Assembly: GCF_044594925.1 (NCBI RefSeq)
Contig: NZ_CP138991.1
Span: 3,100,001 to 3,164,000, forward strand
Length of the DNA: 64,000 bases
From: Maribacter sp044594925
Lineage (GTDB): Bacteria; Bacteroidota; Bacteroidia; Flavobacteriales; Flavobacteriaceae
Reading direction: 5' to 3'
Shown here one piece after another: positions 8,336-17,222 of this stretch. Within the stretch, counting starts at the first letter, position 1; each line of letters opens with the position of its first letter. Under the pieces are notes generated by a model. That model was not told the origin of the DNA. It was given only the letters and a program-made list of their open reading frames with translations, and did no database searches. Both the position numbers and the translations under genes were made by a program.

Positions 8336-9835
8336 TTAATTCTCTTTTTGAGCCAAAAGCAGCTCCGCAACCTTTCGGTCATTAGCAAGACGCTGCACTT
8401 TATTCTGTCCTCCTAATTTTCCGATAGACCTCATGTAGCCTTTAAAGCCATCCCGTTTAATCGTGGTTATCTTTAACCGTTGTAAAATGTTCCCCACTAT
8501 TAAATCATAGTAATAACTATTTTGTCGTTGAAGCGATTTATCTAAGATTTCCATAAAAATTTGCATATCAGACGGCTTACTTTCAAACTCGATAAGCCAT
8601 TCATGATAAGGTAGTTCATTTCCCGGTGGTGTTATTTGAGGAGCTACGGTAAATTCATTCACCTTAGCATCAGTCTGCTCAATAGCCTCTTGCATTGCCT
8701 GCTCAACTTCTTTGGCTATAACATGTTCGCCAAATGCCGAAATAAAGTGTTTTATTCTCCCTGAGACTATAATTTTAAAGGGCTTAATTGAAATAAACCG
8801 AACGGTATCTCCTAGATTATAAGCCCACAAGCCCGCATCCGTAGAAATAATCATAACGTAATCCGTATTTAACTCAACATCTTGTAGTGTAATCCGCTTT
8901 CTACCCTCGTCAAAAAAAGTATCCGCCTTTATAAATTCATAAAATATCCCCGAATTTAAAAGTAATAACATTCCCTTTTCACTTTGGGAATTCTGGTAGG
9001 CAAAAAAGCCCTCGCTGGCCGGAAAAAGTTCTATACTAGCCACCTTTCTTCCTATGAGTTCTTCGAATTTTTTCTGGTACGGTCCATAATTGACCCCTCC
9101 ATAAATAAACAACTCAAAGTTTTTAAATAAATCTCCAATGTTCCGATTGGTTTTTTCTTTAAGTTTTTCAAAATACATTTGTACCCATGAGGGTATTCCT
9201 GCTATTATGGTCATGTTCTCACCAACGGTTTCTTCCACTACGGCATTGACTTTTTCTTCCCAGTCCTCAATACAATTCGTCTCCCAAGAGGGCAGTCTGT
9301 TCTTTTGTAGATAGCTAGGAACATAATGTGCAGAAATACCGGAAAGCCTTCCTAACTTAATTCCGTTTTTCTCTTTCAGCACGGGACTACCTTGTAAAAA
9401 CATCATTTTTCCGTTCACAAAACCACTGCTACCAGTTTCGTGAATATAGCTCAATATGGCATTCCTTGATGCTTCTACCTGATTCTTAATAGAAGAATTG
9501 GTGATAGGTATATACTTAGCACCAGAGGTAGTGCCCGAAGTCTTTGCGAAGTATATTGGCTTCCCCGGCCATAGTACATCTATTTTTCCTTCTACAACCT
9601 GATTGACATAAGGCTTAAGTTCCTCGTAATCTCTTATGGGAACATTAGAAACAAAATCTGAATGGTTTTTTATATCCTTAAAACTATGGTCAATTCCAAA
9701 AATCGTATCCTTGGCGGAGCTAATTAAATCCTGAAAAACTTTTTCTTGGGTTTCAATGGGCCGTGCAGACCATGATAAGGTTCTTCGTACTATATAGTTA
9801 GCGAAAATCTTAGCGGCTAAACCTTTTAAAGACAT
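8336..9835 (-). CDS. GH3 auxin-responsive-promoter family adenylating enzyme
   Basis: A 499-residue member of the GH3 family (ANL-like adenylate-forming enzymes; in plants these conjugate amino acids to jasmonate or auxin). The ATP-binding signature TSGTTSGAKYIP is at 99-110. Further family blocks are LFPASEGFFAYQ, YNLGDTVRF and a C-terminal HFISAFGEHVIAKEVEQAM segment with the mobile domain after it. It is cytoplasmic with no signal peptide. It lies 5 bp after the M23 peptidase gene, suggesting co-transcription. Bacterial substrates of the family are unknown, so only the chemistry (acyl-adenylate formation) is inferred. Confidence 0.88.
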   Translation of the reverse strand: MSLKGLAAKIFANYIVRRTLSWSARPIETQEKVFQDLISSAKDTIFGIDHSFKDIKNHSDFVSNVPIRDYEELKPYVNQVVEGKIDVLWPGKPIYFAKTSGTTSGAKYIPITNSSIKNQVEASRNAILSYIHETGSSGFVNGKMMFLQGSPVLKEKNGIKLGRLSGISAHYVPSYLQKNRLPSWETNCIEDWEEKVNAVVEETVGENMTIIAGIPSWVQMYFEKLKEKTNRNIGDLFKNFELFIYGGVNYGPYQKKFEELIGRKVASIELFPASEGFFAYQNSQSEKGMLLLLNSGIFYEFIKADTFFDEGRKRITLQDVELNTDYVMIISTDAGLWAYNLGDTVRFISIKPFKIIVSGRIKHFISAFGEHVIAKEVEQAMQEAIEQTDAKVNEFTVAPQITPPGNELPYHEWLIEFESKPSDMQIFMEILDKSLQRQNSYYYDLIVGNILQRLKITTIKRDGFKGYMRSIGKLGGQNKVQRLANDRKVAELLLAQKEN

Positions 9836-9840
9836 GTCTA

Positions 9841-10710
9841 TTAATTAAAATCTATAAAATCAGATGGATTCACTGGGTTTCCGTTATCCCAAAGTTCAAA
9901 ATGTAAATGTGGTCCCGTAGTCAGCTCACCGGTATTACCGACCGAGGCAATAACTTCACCTGAACGCACTATTGCTCCTTGAAACTTGTCCAAAGACCCA
10001 TTGTGTTTATAGACGCTCAAGAGTCCGCCCTTATGTTCAAGAATTATAACGTACCCGGTGTCCGCTGTCCATTCTGCAAAAATAACCGTACCATTTGCTA
10101 CTGCCTTTACTGGGGTGTCTCTTGGGGCCACGATATCTACTGCATAGTGTTTTTTCTGAGCGTCAAAATTCATAGAAACGGTGCCTGTAATTGGCGGAAA
10201 TAATACAATATTACTTTTAGTGGTATTACTTTCAAACAAATTGTACTTGTCCTCCAGAGCCACTTCGGCTCTTAATAAAGAATCTTCCTTTGTTGGGGTT
10301 AAGTCAATGGATGCTGGGTCTATTTTAAATTGATCGAATAAAGAATCCCTGTTAATTTCATTATTTACGATGTCCCCTTTTAATACCATTCTAATATTGT
10401 CCAAATACTTATTGGTATAATTTAAGACCCGTACCAAAGAATCGCTTTTATAAGTTAGTTCAGTAGCCTGTTTCTTAAGCCTTGTAGAGGAATAGCCAGG
10501 TATATACTCCCTTAAAGGCGTAAAGGCTATTAACAAGATAGTGAAGCCGATTAGACCAATCATAAACAGGGAGCCAGTAACAAAAACGTTCAATCTACTG
10601 AGCTTAAAAGATATTTTTTCTTCAAAAGTATTCTCGTTAAGAATAACTAAACGATACTTGTGAAGCAGTTTTCGTTTTATTTCTTTTCTTTTTTTAACCT
10701 TTTTAGCCAT
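9841..10710 (-). CDS. M23 family metallopeptidase (LytM domain), membrane-anchored
   Basis: A 289-residue protein with a basic N-terminus, one membrane span at about 45-66, a helical region to about 160, and a C-terminal LytM/M23 domain. The domain carries the zinc-site motifs HYAVDI (His/Asp; family HxxxD), the VYKHNG strand and HLHFELW. These enzymes cut peptidoglycan cross-links. The topology resembles the MepM/NlpD-like endopeptidases next to tatA in other Flavobacteria. It is divergent from tatA and followed 5 bp later by the GH3 gene. The lack of a cleavable signal suggests it stays on the inner membrane facing the periplasm. Confidence 0.9.
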   Translation of the reverse strand: MAKKVKKRKEIKRKLLHKYRLVILNENTFEEKISFKLSRLNVFVTGSLFMIGLIGFTILLIAFTPLREYIPGYSSTRLKKQATELTYKSDSLVRVLNYTNKYLDNIRMVLKGDIVNNEINRDSLFDQFKIDPASIDLTPTKEDSLLRAEVALEDKYNLFESNTTKSNIVLFPPITGTVSMNFDAQKKHYAVDIVAPRDTPVKAVANGTVIFAEWTADTGYVIILEHKGGLLSVYKHNGSLDKFQGAIVRSGEVIASVGNTGELTTGPHLHFELWDNGNPVNPSDFIDFN

Positions 10711-10715
10711 TACAA

Positions 10716-10723
10716 CAAAGATA
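10716..10723 (-). promoter_or_regulatory. Candidate -7 element of M23 peptidase gene
   Basis: Minus-strand TATCTTTG fits TANNTTTG but ends only 5 bp before the ATG at 10710. The transcript would be nearly leaderless, or a second promoter exists. Match by sequence only. Confidence 0.3.
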
Positions 10724-10878
10724 AACTTACCAAAGTAAATAGCGTTGGTTCATCCGTATAAATCTACCCTCCCCCTCATAAACTATTAAATTTCAATAGA
10801 TTAAGGTGCAAAAAGCTACTAAAACGATTATTACATGTAGGATTCGTTAATATCTTAGAAAGCTATTTTACTTTTTAG

Positions 10879-10886
10879 TACCTTTG
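10879..10886 (+). promoter_or_regulatory. Candidate -7 element of tatA
   Basis: TACCTTTG is an exact TANNTTTG match, 24 bp before the tatA ATG at 10911. It also favours that ATG over the in-frame TTG at 10884, which lies inside the element. Confidence 0.5.
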
Positions 10887-10910
10887 TTTTTCTCATTTAA
10901 AGATATTCAT

Positions 10911-11096
10911 ATGACATTTTCTAATATAATTTTAGCTATTGGTCCATGGCAAATAGCAATTGTTGTTCTCGTTGTACTCTTATTATTTGGAGGGAAAAAA
11001 ATTCCTGAATTAATGCGTGGTTTGGGAAGCGGTATCAAAGAGTTTAAAGATGCCTCAAAGGAAGATGAAAATTTAGAAGAACCTAAAAAAGAGTAA
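10911..11096 (+). CDS. tatA: Twin-arginine translocase subunit TatA/E
   Basis: A 61-residue TatA-type protein: short N-terminus, one membrane span (about 5-25), an FGGKKIPEL hinge, an amphipathic helix (LMRGLGSGIKEFKD) and an acidic tail. It forms the variable pore of the Tat pathway for folded proteins. The ATG at 10911 is chosen because an in-frame TTG at 10884 would sit within the promoter element and add nine residues not typical of TatA. No tatB or tatC is in the window. It is divergent from the M23 peptidase and closed by a strong terminator. Confidence 0.92.
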   Translation: MTFSNIILAIGPWQIAIVVLVVLLLFGGKKIPELMRGLGSGIKEFKDASKEDENLEEPKKE

Positions 11097-11121
11097 CTCT
11101 TTTATTTTCTTTGTTTTTTAT

Positions 11122-11158
11122 GCGCCACTCTTAAAACTGGCGCTTTTTTATTTTTTTA
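11122..11158 (+). terminator. Rho-independent terminator of tatA
   Basis: A 6-bp perfect stem (GCGCCA/TGGCGC, 11122-11127 with 11138-11143) and 10-nt loop are followed by a T-rich run, 25 bp after the tatA stop. Confidence 0.85.
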
Positions 11159-11270
11159 CTTTTCTTCCCGATCTCCTCTATAATTTACAATGACCAATTT
11201 CATATACATCATGTGTTAGAAGTTATTTTAGTACTTAATCTTTTCCAAAAGCAAACACTATTGCTGCTTA

Positions 11271-11334
11271 CACGACAAAAACCGGCTCTTTCACAACAAA
11301 AAATAGATCGGTTAGGAGCTAACTTGTATTTTCG
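11271..11334 (+). promoter_or_regulatory. Twin-box activator-type promoter of the OmpA-family gene
   Basis: CACGACAAAA (11271-11280) and CACAACAAAA (11292-11301) are direct repeats 21 bp apart. After exactly 25 bp comes TATTTTCG (11327-11334), one base off TANNTTTG. The same two spacings recur upstream of both adhesin operons (36567-36630 and 41527-41590). The off-consensus -7 and lack of a -33 TTG suggest an activator-dependent promoter. The layout resembles LytTR-type binding sites, but the regulator is not identified. Confidence 0.65.
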
Positions 11335-11402
11335 ATTCTGAATATAAGCCTTAAAGCTGTTTATACTTCTGAATGAAGATAAATTTCAAAGTCCTTCTAA
11401 AC

Positions 11403-13898
11403 ATGAAGACGATGTATACCCCTATAAGAAAAATTGTAAGCCTTCTTTTTGTTACCTTCACTTTGATTACCCACGGTCAAAGTTTTAATGACTTGTCGGT
11501 GCAGGAAGAAACTCCCAGTACTATTGGCTACAACGCCGTAGAAGATTCTAGTCTATCTGAACAAGATGAAGATACGTTCCTAAGAGTTGCCGACGCTAAT
11601 GATATTCCTCAACGGACATTTTCAAATATAAAAAACGCCACCGATGGGTATTATGCCATATCAATGGTCCTAAGTTCTGATAAGAATATAAAAAGAGCCA
11701 TAAAAAAACACAAAAGAAAAGGTTTTGAGCCCGGTTATATTTATGTTCAAGACAAAGGTCTTTATTACTATTATATTAAAAGTTATACAAATTGGAAGCC
11801 GGCAATAGACGATATCAATTCAAAATTTGAAAATACCTTTCAAGATAATGTCTGGATTTTAAAAATAAACGATAGTGAGCCGAATGAGGAATTTGTTGTA
11901 AATGACAAACTGAATGAGCCAATCTTAGAAAATCAGAAGAGTAAAGAGGTTTCTGAAAATACCAAATCAGAAAAGAAAGTCTCGGGAAAATCAGCAAATA
12001 AGGATAAGCTAATTAAACGTGCCGACGAATTTTTTAACAAAATGTGGTATGCAGAAGCAGCTAAACTTTACGAACTGGCTTTAAACAAAGGGAGAGAAAA
12101 TTACTCATACCAAGTATTACAGAAAGCCGGGGACGCTCATTATTTCAATACAAATATGGAGCAGGCGTATAAATGGTACCATATATTATATGAGAATTAT
12201 AGTAATGAGATGTCTGCAGATAACATCTTTAAATATGCCCATTCTTTAAAAGGAACGGGTAATTACGCAAGATCAAAAAAATTAATGCGTCTCTATAACA
12301 AAAAGCTAAAGGCATCAAGTCAACCCACTAGAATGTCAAATAAGCAAAAGGAAATAGAGCTTGACAATATTCTAAATACTGCAAAAAAGTTTGAAATTAA
12401 AAACCTGCAGATCAACTCAGAAAATTCTGAATTCTCTCCAATGTTCTTTGATGAAGATATCGTATTTGCTTCGGCAATGGATTCTTCTGTTTTTAATACC
12501 AGACGGTATAAGTGGAATAATCAACCATATCTAGATCTATATGTTTCCAAATTAAACGAAGAATCACAAGAATTGAAAAACGCTGTTAAATTCTCTAAGA
12601 AAGTCAATACCAAATACCATGAGGCATCTGTTGCATTTTCCCCAGACAATGAAACCATGTACTTTACACGTAATAATTACGGGAAAAAGCTAAAACGCGA
12701 TAAGAAAGGTATTAACCACCTTAAGATATACCGATCAAAAAAAATAAATGGAGAATGGTTGGAGGCGACAGAAGTTTCCTTCAATAGTGACGCCTATTCT
12801 ACAGGTCACCCAGCTGTAAGCCAAGATGGGAAGAAAATGTATTTCGTGTCAGACATGCCAGGTTCTTTGGGAGAAACAGATATTTTTGTAGTTGATATTA
12901 ATGAAGATGGCTCGTTTTCAGAACCACGAAACTTAGGTCCAGAAATTAATACAGAGCAAAAAGAAATGTTTCCTTTTATTAACGATAAAAAGTTCTATTT
13001 CTCCTCGGATGGACATACAGGTTTAGGAGGGTTAGACGTTTATGAAGCTTCTTTTGATACCGAGAAAGGGTTTACAGGCGTAAAAAATCTTGGTAAACCT
13101 ATTAACAGTAATAAAGATGATTTCTCCTATATAATCAATGAGGAGACTCAAAAGGGTTATTTCGCCTCTAACAGGGATGGCGGAAAGGGAGACGACGACA
13201 TCTATTCTTTTAAACGTCTTATCATAGAAGAAATTCCTGAAAATAAAAATGCTATTGCTGGAGTGGTTGCCGAACTAATTACTGGTGACTTAATGCCTAA
13301 AGCAATGGTAGAATTGCTAGATGAAAACAATATTAAGCTTAAAGAGGTAGAAACTTCGGCCGATGGTAGTTTCATATTTGAAGATTTGGATTCCAATACC
13401 AGGTACACGCTAAGAACCACAAATGGAGATACTTATTTTGAAGATGAAAGAGAAACAGCAACAGAAGATAATACTACGGTCAATGTAGAGGTTAAACTAA
13501 GAAAACTTCAAGAAATGATTACCGTTGAAGATGGAATACGAAAGCTTAAGACGGAAATGATTCACTTTAACTTTGACAAGTCCTACATTAGGCCTGATGC
13601 AGGGAAAGAGCTTGACAAGTTAGTCGAAGTAATGAACGAATATCCTGATATGGTCATCAAGGTTGAGTCCCATACAGATTCTAGAGGTAGTGCCGTATAC
13701 AACAAATATCTGTCTGGCAAAAGGGCCCAGTCTACAAGAGACTATATAATATCCAAAGGGATTGCTCCAGAGCGTATACAAAGTGCTATTGGTTATGGTG
13801 AGGAAAGGCTCTTAAACGGATGTGATGGAAGTGTCGCTTGCACCGAACAAAATCACTATTTAAATCGTAGATCAGAATTTATAATAGTAGAAATGTAA
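11403..13898 (+). CDS. SPOR-like/TPR/PD40 propeller/OmpA-C outer-membrane protein (PorE-like)
   Basis: 831 residues from this ATG; alternative ATGs lie at 11373 and 11412. Numbered from 11373, the parts are: signal peptide ending near THGQ (36), a SPOR-like domain at 89-166 (DGYY...YYYYIKSYTNW...WILKIN), TPR-like helices at 211-320, a PD40/WD40-like beta-propeller at about 351-620, a carboxypeptidase-regulatory-like beta-sandwich at 626-705, and an OmpA-type peptidoglycan-binding domain at 730-841 with FNFDKS and HTDSRG. TPR-propeller-CRD-OmpA is the architecture of PorE-type T9SS components; the added SPOR-like domain is unusual and resembles those in the PorP/SprF fusion at 36911-39196. Promoter spacing favours the start at 11403 or 11412. 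Likely tethers outer membrane to peptidoglycan. Confidence 0.85.
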   Translation: MKTMYTPIRKIVSLLFVTFTLITHGQSFNDLSVQEETPSTIGYNAVEDSSLSEQDEDTFLRVADANDIPQRTFSNIKNATDGYYAISMVLSSDKNIKRAIKKHKRKGFEPGYIYVQDKGLYYYYIKSYTNWKPAIDDINSKFENTFQDNVWILKINDSEPNEEFVVNDKLNEPILENQKSKEVSENTKSEKKVSGKSANKDKLIKRADEFFNKMWYAEAAKLYELALNKGRENYSYQVLQKAGDAHYFNTNMEQAYKWYHILYENYSNEMSADNIFKYAHSLKGTGNYARSKKLMRLYNKKLKASSQPTRMSNKQKEIELDNILNTAKKFEIKNLQINSENSEFSPMFFDEDIVFASAMDSSVFNTRRYKWNNQPYLDLYVSKLNEESQELKNAVKFSKKVNTKYHEASVAFSPDNETMYFTRNNYGKKLKRDKKGINHLKIYRSKKINGEWLEATEVSFNSDAYSTGHPAVSQDGKKMYFVSDMPGSLGETDIFVVDINEDGSFSEPRNLGPEINTEQKEMFPFINDKKFYFSSDGHTGLGGLDVYEASFDTEKGFTGVKNLGKPINSNKDDFSYIINEETQKGYFASNRDGGKGDDDIYSFKRLIIEEIPENKNAIAGVVAELITGDLMPKAMVELLDENNIKLKEVETSADGSFIFEDLDSNTRYTLRTTNGDTYFEDERETATEDNTTVNVEVKLRKLQEMITVEDGIRKLKTEMIHFNFDKSYIRPDAGKELDKLVEVMNEYPDMVIKVESHTDSRGSAVYNKYLSGKRAQSTRDYIISKGIAPERIQSAIGYGEERLLNGCDGSVACTEQNHYLNRRSEFIIVEM

Positions 13899-13920
13899 AT
13901 TATATTGATATATAAGCTAA

Positions 13921-13953
13921 AAAAAAGCCCTCGATACGTATCGAGGGCTTTTT
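13921..13953 (+). terminator. Terminator after OmpA-family gene
   Basis: A perfect palindrome at 13927-13948 (GCCCTCGATAC and its complement) is flanked by A6 and T5 runs, 28 bp after the stop. The flanking runs could let it act in both directions. The rest of 13954-14213 shows no gene or further clear signal. Confidence 0.9.
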
Positions 13954-14213
13954 ACATTTAATTCTTGCTATTTAAAAACCTAATAATCCTTGCTCCTCTT
14001 CTTTTACATTTCAATTACTAATTAATTTATACAAGTTAATAACCTCCTAAAAGAACTAGTTCCATACCGTTAAACCCATATTTTTACCACTTATAGATCA
14101 ATTAAAATAAGCTTACCCCATTCATAGCCTTTATATCCCTTTTGCCTAATATACTCGTAATTGAGCAAGTCATCTCCGATATTTACAGCATAGAAACCTA
14201 TAAATGTTCAGGT

Positions 14214-14390
14214 ATGGAAAAAATTATACTCGTAAAAGAAATTTACGTAGAGGCTTTCAAAAACTGGAAGAGCTATATACTAGAAAACTATTTTAAAGTA
14301 TTTTCTTGGCTATGTTTTGCGCTATTGGCGCTTGCAATTTATGCTTTCATCTTTAGAGTATCTACAGGATTTTCTTTTAGCAATCTATAA
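14214..14390 (+). CDS. Small single-span membrane protein, DUF6747-like
   Basis: A 58-residue protein starting MEKIILVKEIYVEAFKNW, with one strongly hydrophobic segment (about 30-50) and an IFRVSTGFSF tail. It matches my memory of the small flavobacterial family DUF6747; its function is unknown. The ATG at 14214 is preferred over one at 14142, because family members start just before the LVKEIY motif and the upstream residues do not look conserved. It forms its own transcription unit between two strong terminators. Confidence 0.65.
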   Translation: MEKIILVKEIYVEAFKNWKSYILENYFKVFSWLCFALLALAIYAFIFRVSTGFSFSNL

Positions 14391-14396
14391 GAAATC

Positions 14397-14465
14397 AAAT
14401 TAAATAAGCAAATAAAAAAAGACCAGTGAAATTCACTGGTCTTTTTTTATTTGCTTATTTAATTT
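14397..14465. terminator. Bidirectional terminator: 69-bp perfect inverted repeat
   Basis: Two 34-bp arms, perfectly complementary around one central base (14431). The core GACCAGTGAA/TTCACTGGTC is flanked by A7/T7 and by AAATTAAATAAGC arms. It lies between the stop at 14390 (plus) and the TAA at 14466 (minus), so it serves both convergent genes. Confidence 0.92.
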
Positions 14466-15452
14466 TTAATCTACAAAACGAACTGTTTTCATGATAGCTT
14501 CCAGCTCAAACATATAATCTCTTTTTTCAGTTGCAGGGGCAAATGTAAAACCCTCTAGCACTAACTTTCTATTGTTCGGTTTGTCATTGATAATATAGGT
14601 CAAGAAAGGGCCTGCCATAGGATATCCGGACATTTCCCAAATACCTCGGACCTCTGCAGCCTTTCTACCAGCTATTTCTACAGGGAAAACGTATGGAGAA
14701 AAAGCTTTTTCCGTTATCATGTGGTTTTTCTTGCCCGGAATATCCTCTCCTGGAATAAATAGACCTCCAATAGAATCCCTCATACGCACGATATCTTGAA
14801 CAAAAGTAGAATCATTGGAAAAGGTATTCCAAGGAACACTGTAGGCGATAATATTCATGTTTCCCTTTTGTATTTGACGATCGATCCAAACAAAATCTTT
14901 TTCTTCGCGCCCAACTTTATATATAGAAGGCACGTTCAATTCAACCCCAAAATTATTCTGTAAGGCTTTTTCGTTACTTAGCGACTTCAAAAATCTATTT
15001 TGAGCCTCATCTAATTCTAGTCTTTTAAAAGCGGTTATAAATTCCGGAGCTTTTTCGTTAAGATTCGTCAGTATTTCTTCCTTTGTACGTCCTTTAATCA
15101 CCCCAACCTTCTGCGGCTTCGCATACATATTACTTTTCATGTGGGCTAGGTTAAGGGTATCCTGCATAACATAAAGAACGGACCTTGTATTTCTCACGGC
15201 ACCAGAAAATACTTTCGGTGGTATTTGAGTAATGCTGAATAAGGCTTCATCCCAAGTTAGGCCAAGTGCAGGTGCCGCAAAACTCTCTCGAATCCCGTCG
15301 CCAACCTCACTGTTCCATAACTCGTTATCAATAACGACCGTAAGCGTGTTATAAGCGCCTATGGAATTTGGTAAATAATCTTTTTTTTCTCCTTCTTCAC
15401 AAGAGAACAAAAGGATAAAAGCGAAAATGGGTAAAAAAAATAATCTTTTCAT
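14466..15452 (-). CDS. DUF4837 family lipoprotein
   Basis: A 328-residue protein with a lipoprotein signal: MKRLFFLPIFAFILLFSC with the lipobox cysteine at residue 18. The mature part matches the Bacteroidetes family DUF4837 (SIGAYNTLTVVIDNELW near the N-terminus, and GIWEMSGYPMAGPF). Function is unknown. It is exported and probably lipid-anchored in a membrane. It starts 13 bp after the MltD-like gene and is likely co-transcribed with it, hinting at a cell-envelope role. The stop lies at the edge of a strong bidirectional terminator. Confidence 0.88.
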   Translation of the reverse strand: MKRLFFLPIFAFILLFSCEEGEKKDYLPNSIGAYNTLTVVIDNELWNSEVGDGIRESFAAPALGLTWDEALFSITQIPPKVFSGAVRNTRSVLYVMQDTLNLAHMKSNMYAKPQKVGVIKGRTKEEILTNLNEKAPEFITAFKRLELDEAQNRFLKSLSNEKALQNNFGVELNVPSIYKVGREEKDFVWIDRQIQKGNMNIIAYSVPWNTFSNDSTFVQDIVRMRDSIGGLFIPGEDIPGKKNHMITEKAFSPYVFPVEIAGRKAAEVRGIWEMSGYPMAGPFLTYIINDKPNNRKLVLEGFTFAPATEKRDYMFELEAIMKTVRFVD

Positions 15453-15465
15453 TTTGTATTTCTAA

Positions 15466-17106
15466 TTAGGATGAACAATCACACAATTTAAGTTTTGTGC
15501 CTGGTTTTAAATTGTTACCACTAATACCGTTCCATTCTCGTAAATTATCAATACTAACTCCAGGATATTTTCTAGAAATAGTCCAAAGTGAATCACCACT
15601 CCTCACTTCATGTACACGAGAATTGCTTGAAATGGCCGTTCTAGATGGTGTTTTCTTTGGTTTTGTTGTTGCACTAGGGCTCTTTCTAGGGTATATGGTT
15701 AACCGTTGTCCTATTCTTAAATTATTGCCTCTAAGACCGTTCCATCGTCTAATTTGACTGACCCCTACTCCATACCTCATGGCTATTTTACCTAAATAAT
15801 CACCATCTCGTACTCGGTATCTAATTCTATTCTCTTCCGCTTGCTTTACCAATTGCGGTAACGGACTCTCTTTACTTTTAAGTTCCTTAGCTACATGGGC
15901 ATAAATAGCCTCTTCATTGGCTACAAACTTCCCCATCTCCGTTAAAGGCAGTCGCAATGCATGTTCTTTACCTTTTTGAAAAGGAATAGCGTCCAGTTTA
16001 TACGAAGGGTTCAAAATTTTTAATTCTTCCTTGGAAATTCCTGTCAATTCTGAAATCTGATCAAAGGTTATAAGGCTTTTTACGTGTACGGTGTCCGTTT
16101 CAAAATAAGGTCTATCTACTTTCTTGCCTTTAATACCGTGTTCTTCAGCATATTCAAAAATATACATTGTTGCTAAAAAAGCAGGCACATACCCTGCCGT
16201 TTCCCTGGGTAAATTTCTTCTAATATTCCAATAGTTTCTATGGCCCCCAGACCTTCTTATTGCCTTGTTTACGTTTCCAGGTCCAGAATTATAAGCAGCT
16301 AAGGCTAAATCCCAATCCTCATAAATTCTATATAATCGATTTAAATATTTACAGGCTGCTTCGGTAGATTTTATAGGATCGCTACGCTCATCTACGTAAC
16401 TGTTAATTTCCAGTTTCATCTCACGGCCAGTGCCGTACATAAATTGCCAAAGACCGGTAGCACCTACGCGTGATCTTGCCTTGGGGTTTAATGCTGATTC
16501 CACAATAGATAAATATTTCATTTCCAGAGGAATATTGTGGTTGTCCAATTCCTGTTCAAAAAGTGGAAAGTAAAATTGACTTACGGTCATCATCTTTTCC
16601 ATTAGACCGCGTTTTCTGGTAAGGAAAGATTTTATCACGCTTTCTAGAGAAGGATTATAAGAAACATTGAACGGCGTTTTTTGGTTTAGCCTTTCTAATC
16701 GCAATTTTAACGTGTCCGAATTTAAATCTAATTCTGCCTTTTTATCCGTGTCCAAATTAGCGACCTCATCATATATTTCGTCGTATAAGGAAGCGCTTGT
16801 CATAAGCTCTTTCATCCATAGGCTGTCTAGTTTAGCCGCCAATTCAATGTCGCGTAGGTTATACGTGGTAGAATCCTTAGGTTTCATCAGGACAAGATTA
16901 CCCTCTGGAACAGCATTAGTAGCGTTTCCACTTGATGTTTCAACTATGGAATCTGAAACCAAAACTAGCGTGTCTTTGGAAAGTTTTTTTCCCAAATCCG
17001 TTGTTTTGTTCAATTGTGCGGTTGAATCTACTTCTTGCCCATTGGTTATAAAGGCAAGGAATAATATACCTAAAAAGGTGAAAAAATTATATTTAAGCTT
17101 ATTCAT
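15466..17106 (-). CDS. mltD: MltD-like lytic transglycosylase with two LysM domains
   Basis: A 546-residue exported murein transglycosylase. The signal peptide ends near TNGQ (residue 24). A linker and helical region run to about 180. The SLT domain is at about 185-305, with catalytic Glu203 in ESALNPKARSRVGATGLWQF and the AAYNSGPGNV motif. An intermediate region follows, then LysM domains at about 430-473 and 499-542, both ending in the WNGL/I..NNL..G pattern. It cleaves the glycan backbone of peptidoglycan to form 1,6-anhydroMurNAc. First gene of a two-gene unit with the DUF4837 lipoprotein. Confidence 0.93.
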   Translation of the reverse strand: MNKLKYNFFTFLGILFLAFITNGQEVDSTAQLNKTTDLGKKLSKDTLVLVSDSIVETSSGNATNAVPEGNLVLMKPKDSTTYNLRDIELAAKLDSLWMKELMTSASLYDEIYDEVANLDTDKKAELDLNSDTLKLRLERLNQKTPFNVSYNPSLESVIKSFLTRKRGLMEKMMTVSQFYFPLFEQELDNHNIPLEMKYLSIVESALNPKARSRVGATGLWQFMYGTGREMKLEINSYVDERSDPIKSTEAACKYLNRLYRIYEDWDLALAAYNSGPGNVNKAIRRSGGHRNYWNIRRNLPRETAGYVPAFLATMYIFEYAEEHGIKGKKVDRPYFETDTVHVKSLITFDQISELTGISKEELKILNPSYKLDAIPFQKGKEHALRLPLTEMGKFVANEEAIYAHVAKELKSKESPLPQLVKQAEENRIRYRVRDGDYLGKIAMRYGVGVSQIRRWNGLRGNNLRIGQRLTIYPRKSPSATTKPKKTPSRTAISSNSRVHEVRSGDSLWTISRKYPGVSIDNLREWNGISGNNLKPGTKLKLCDCSS

Positions 17107-17222
17107 AATGGACGAAATATTCTAAGCGGGACTAACGAAAATCGCACATTTTTTTGTGAGAATAAAATTTAATCTCTTAAAATACAGATAATCTCGGTAT
17201 ATGCCGTTTATCGATAACGCCC

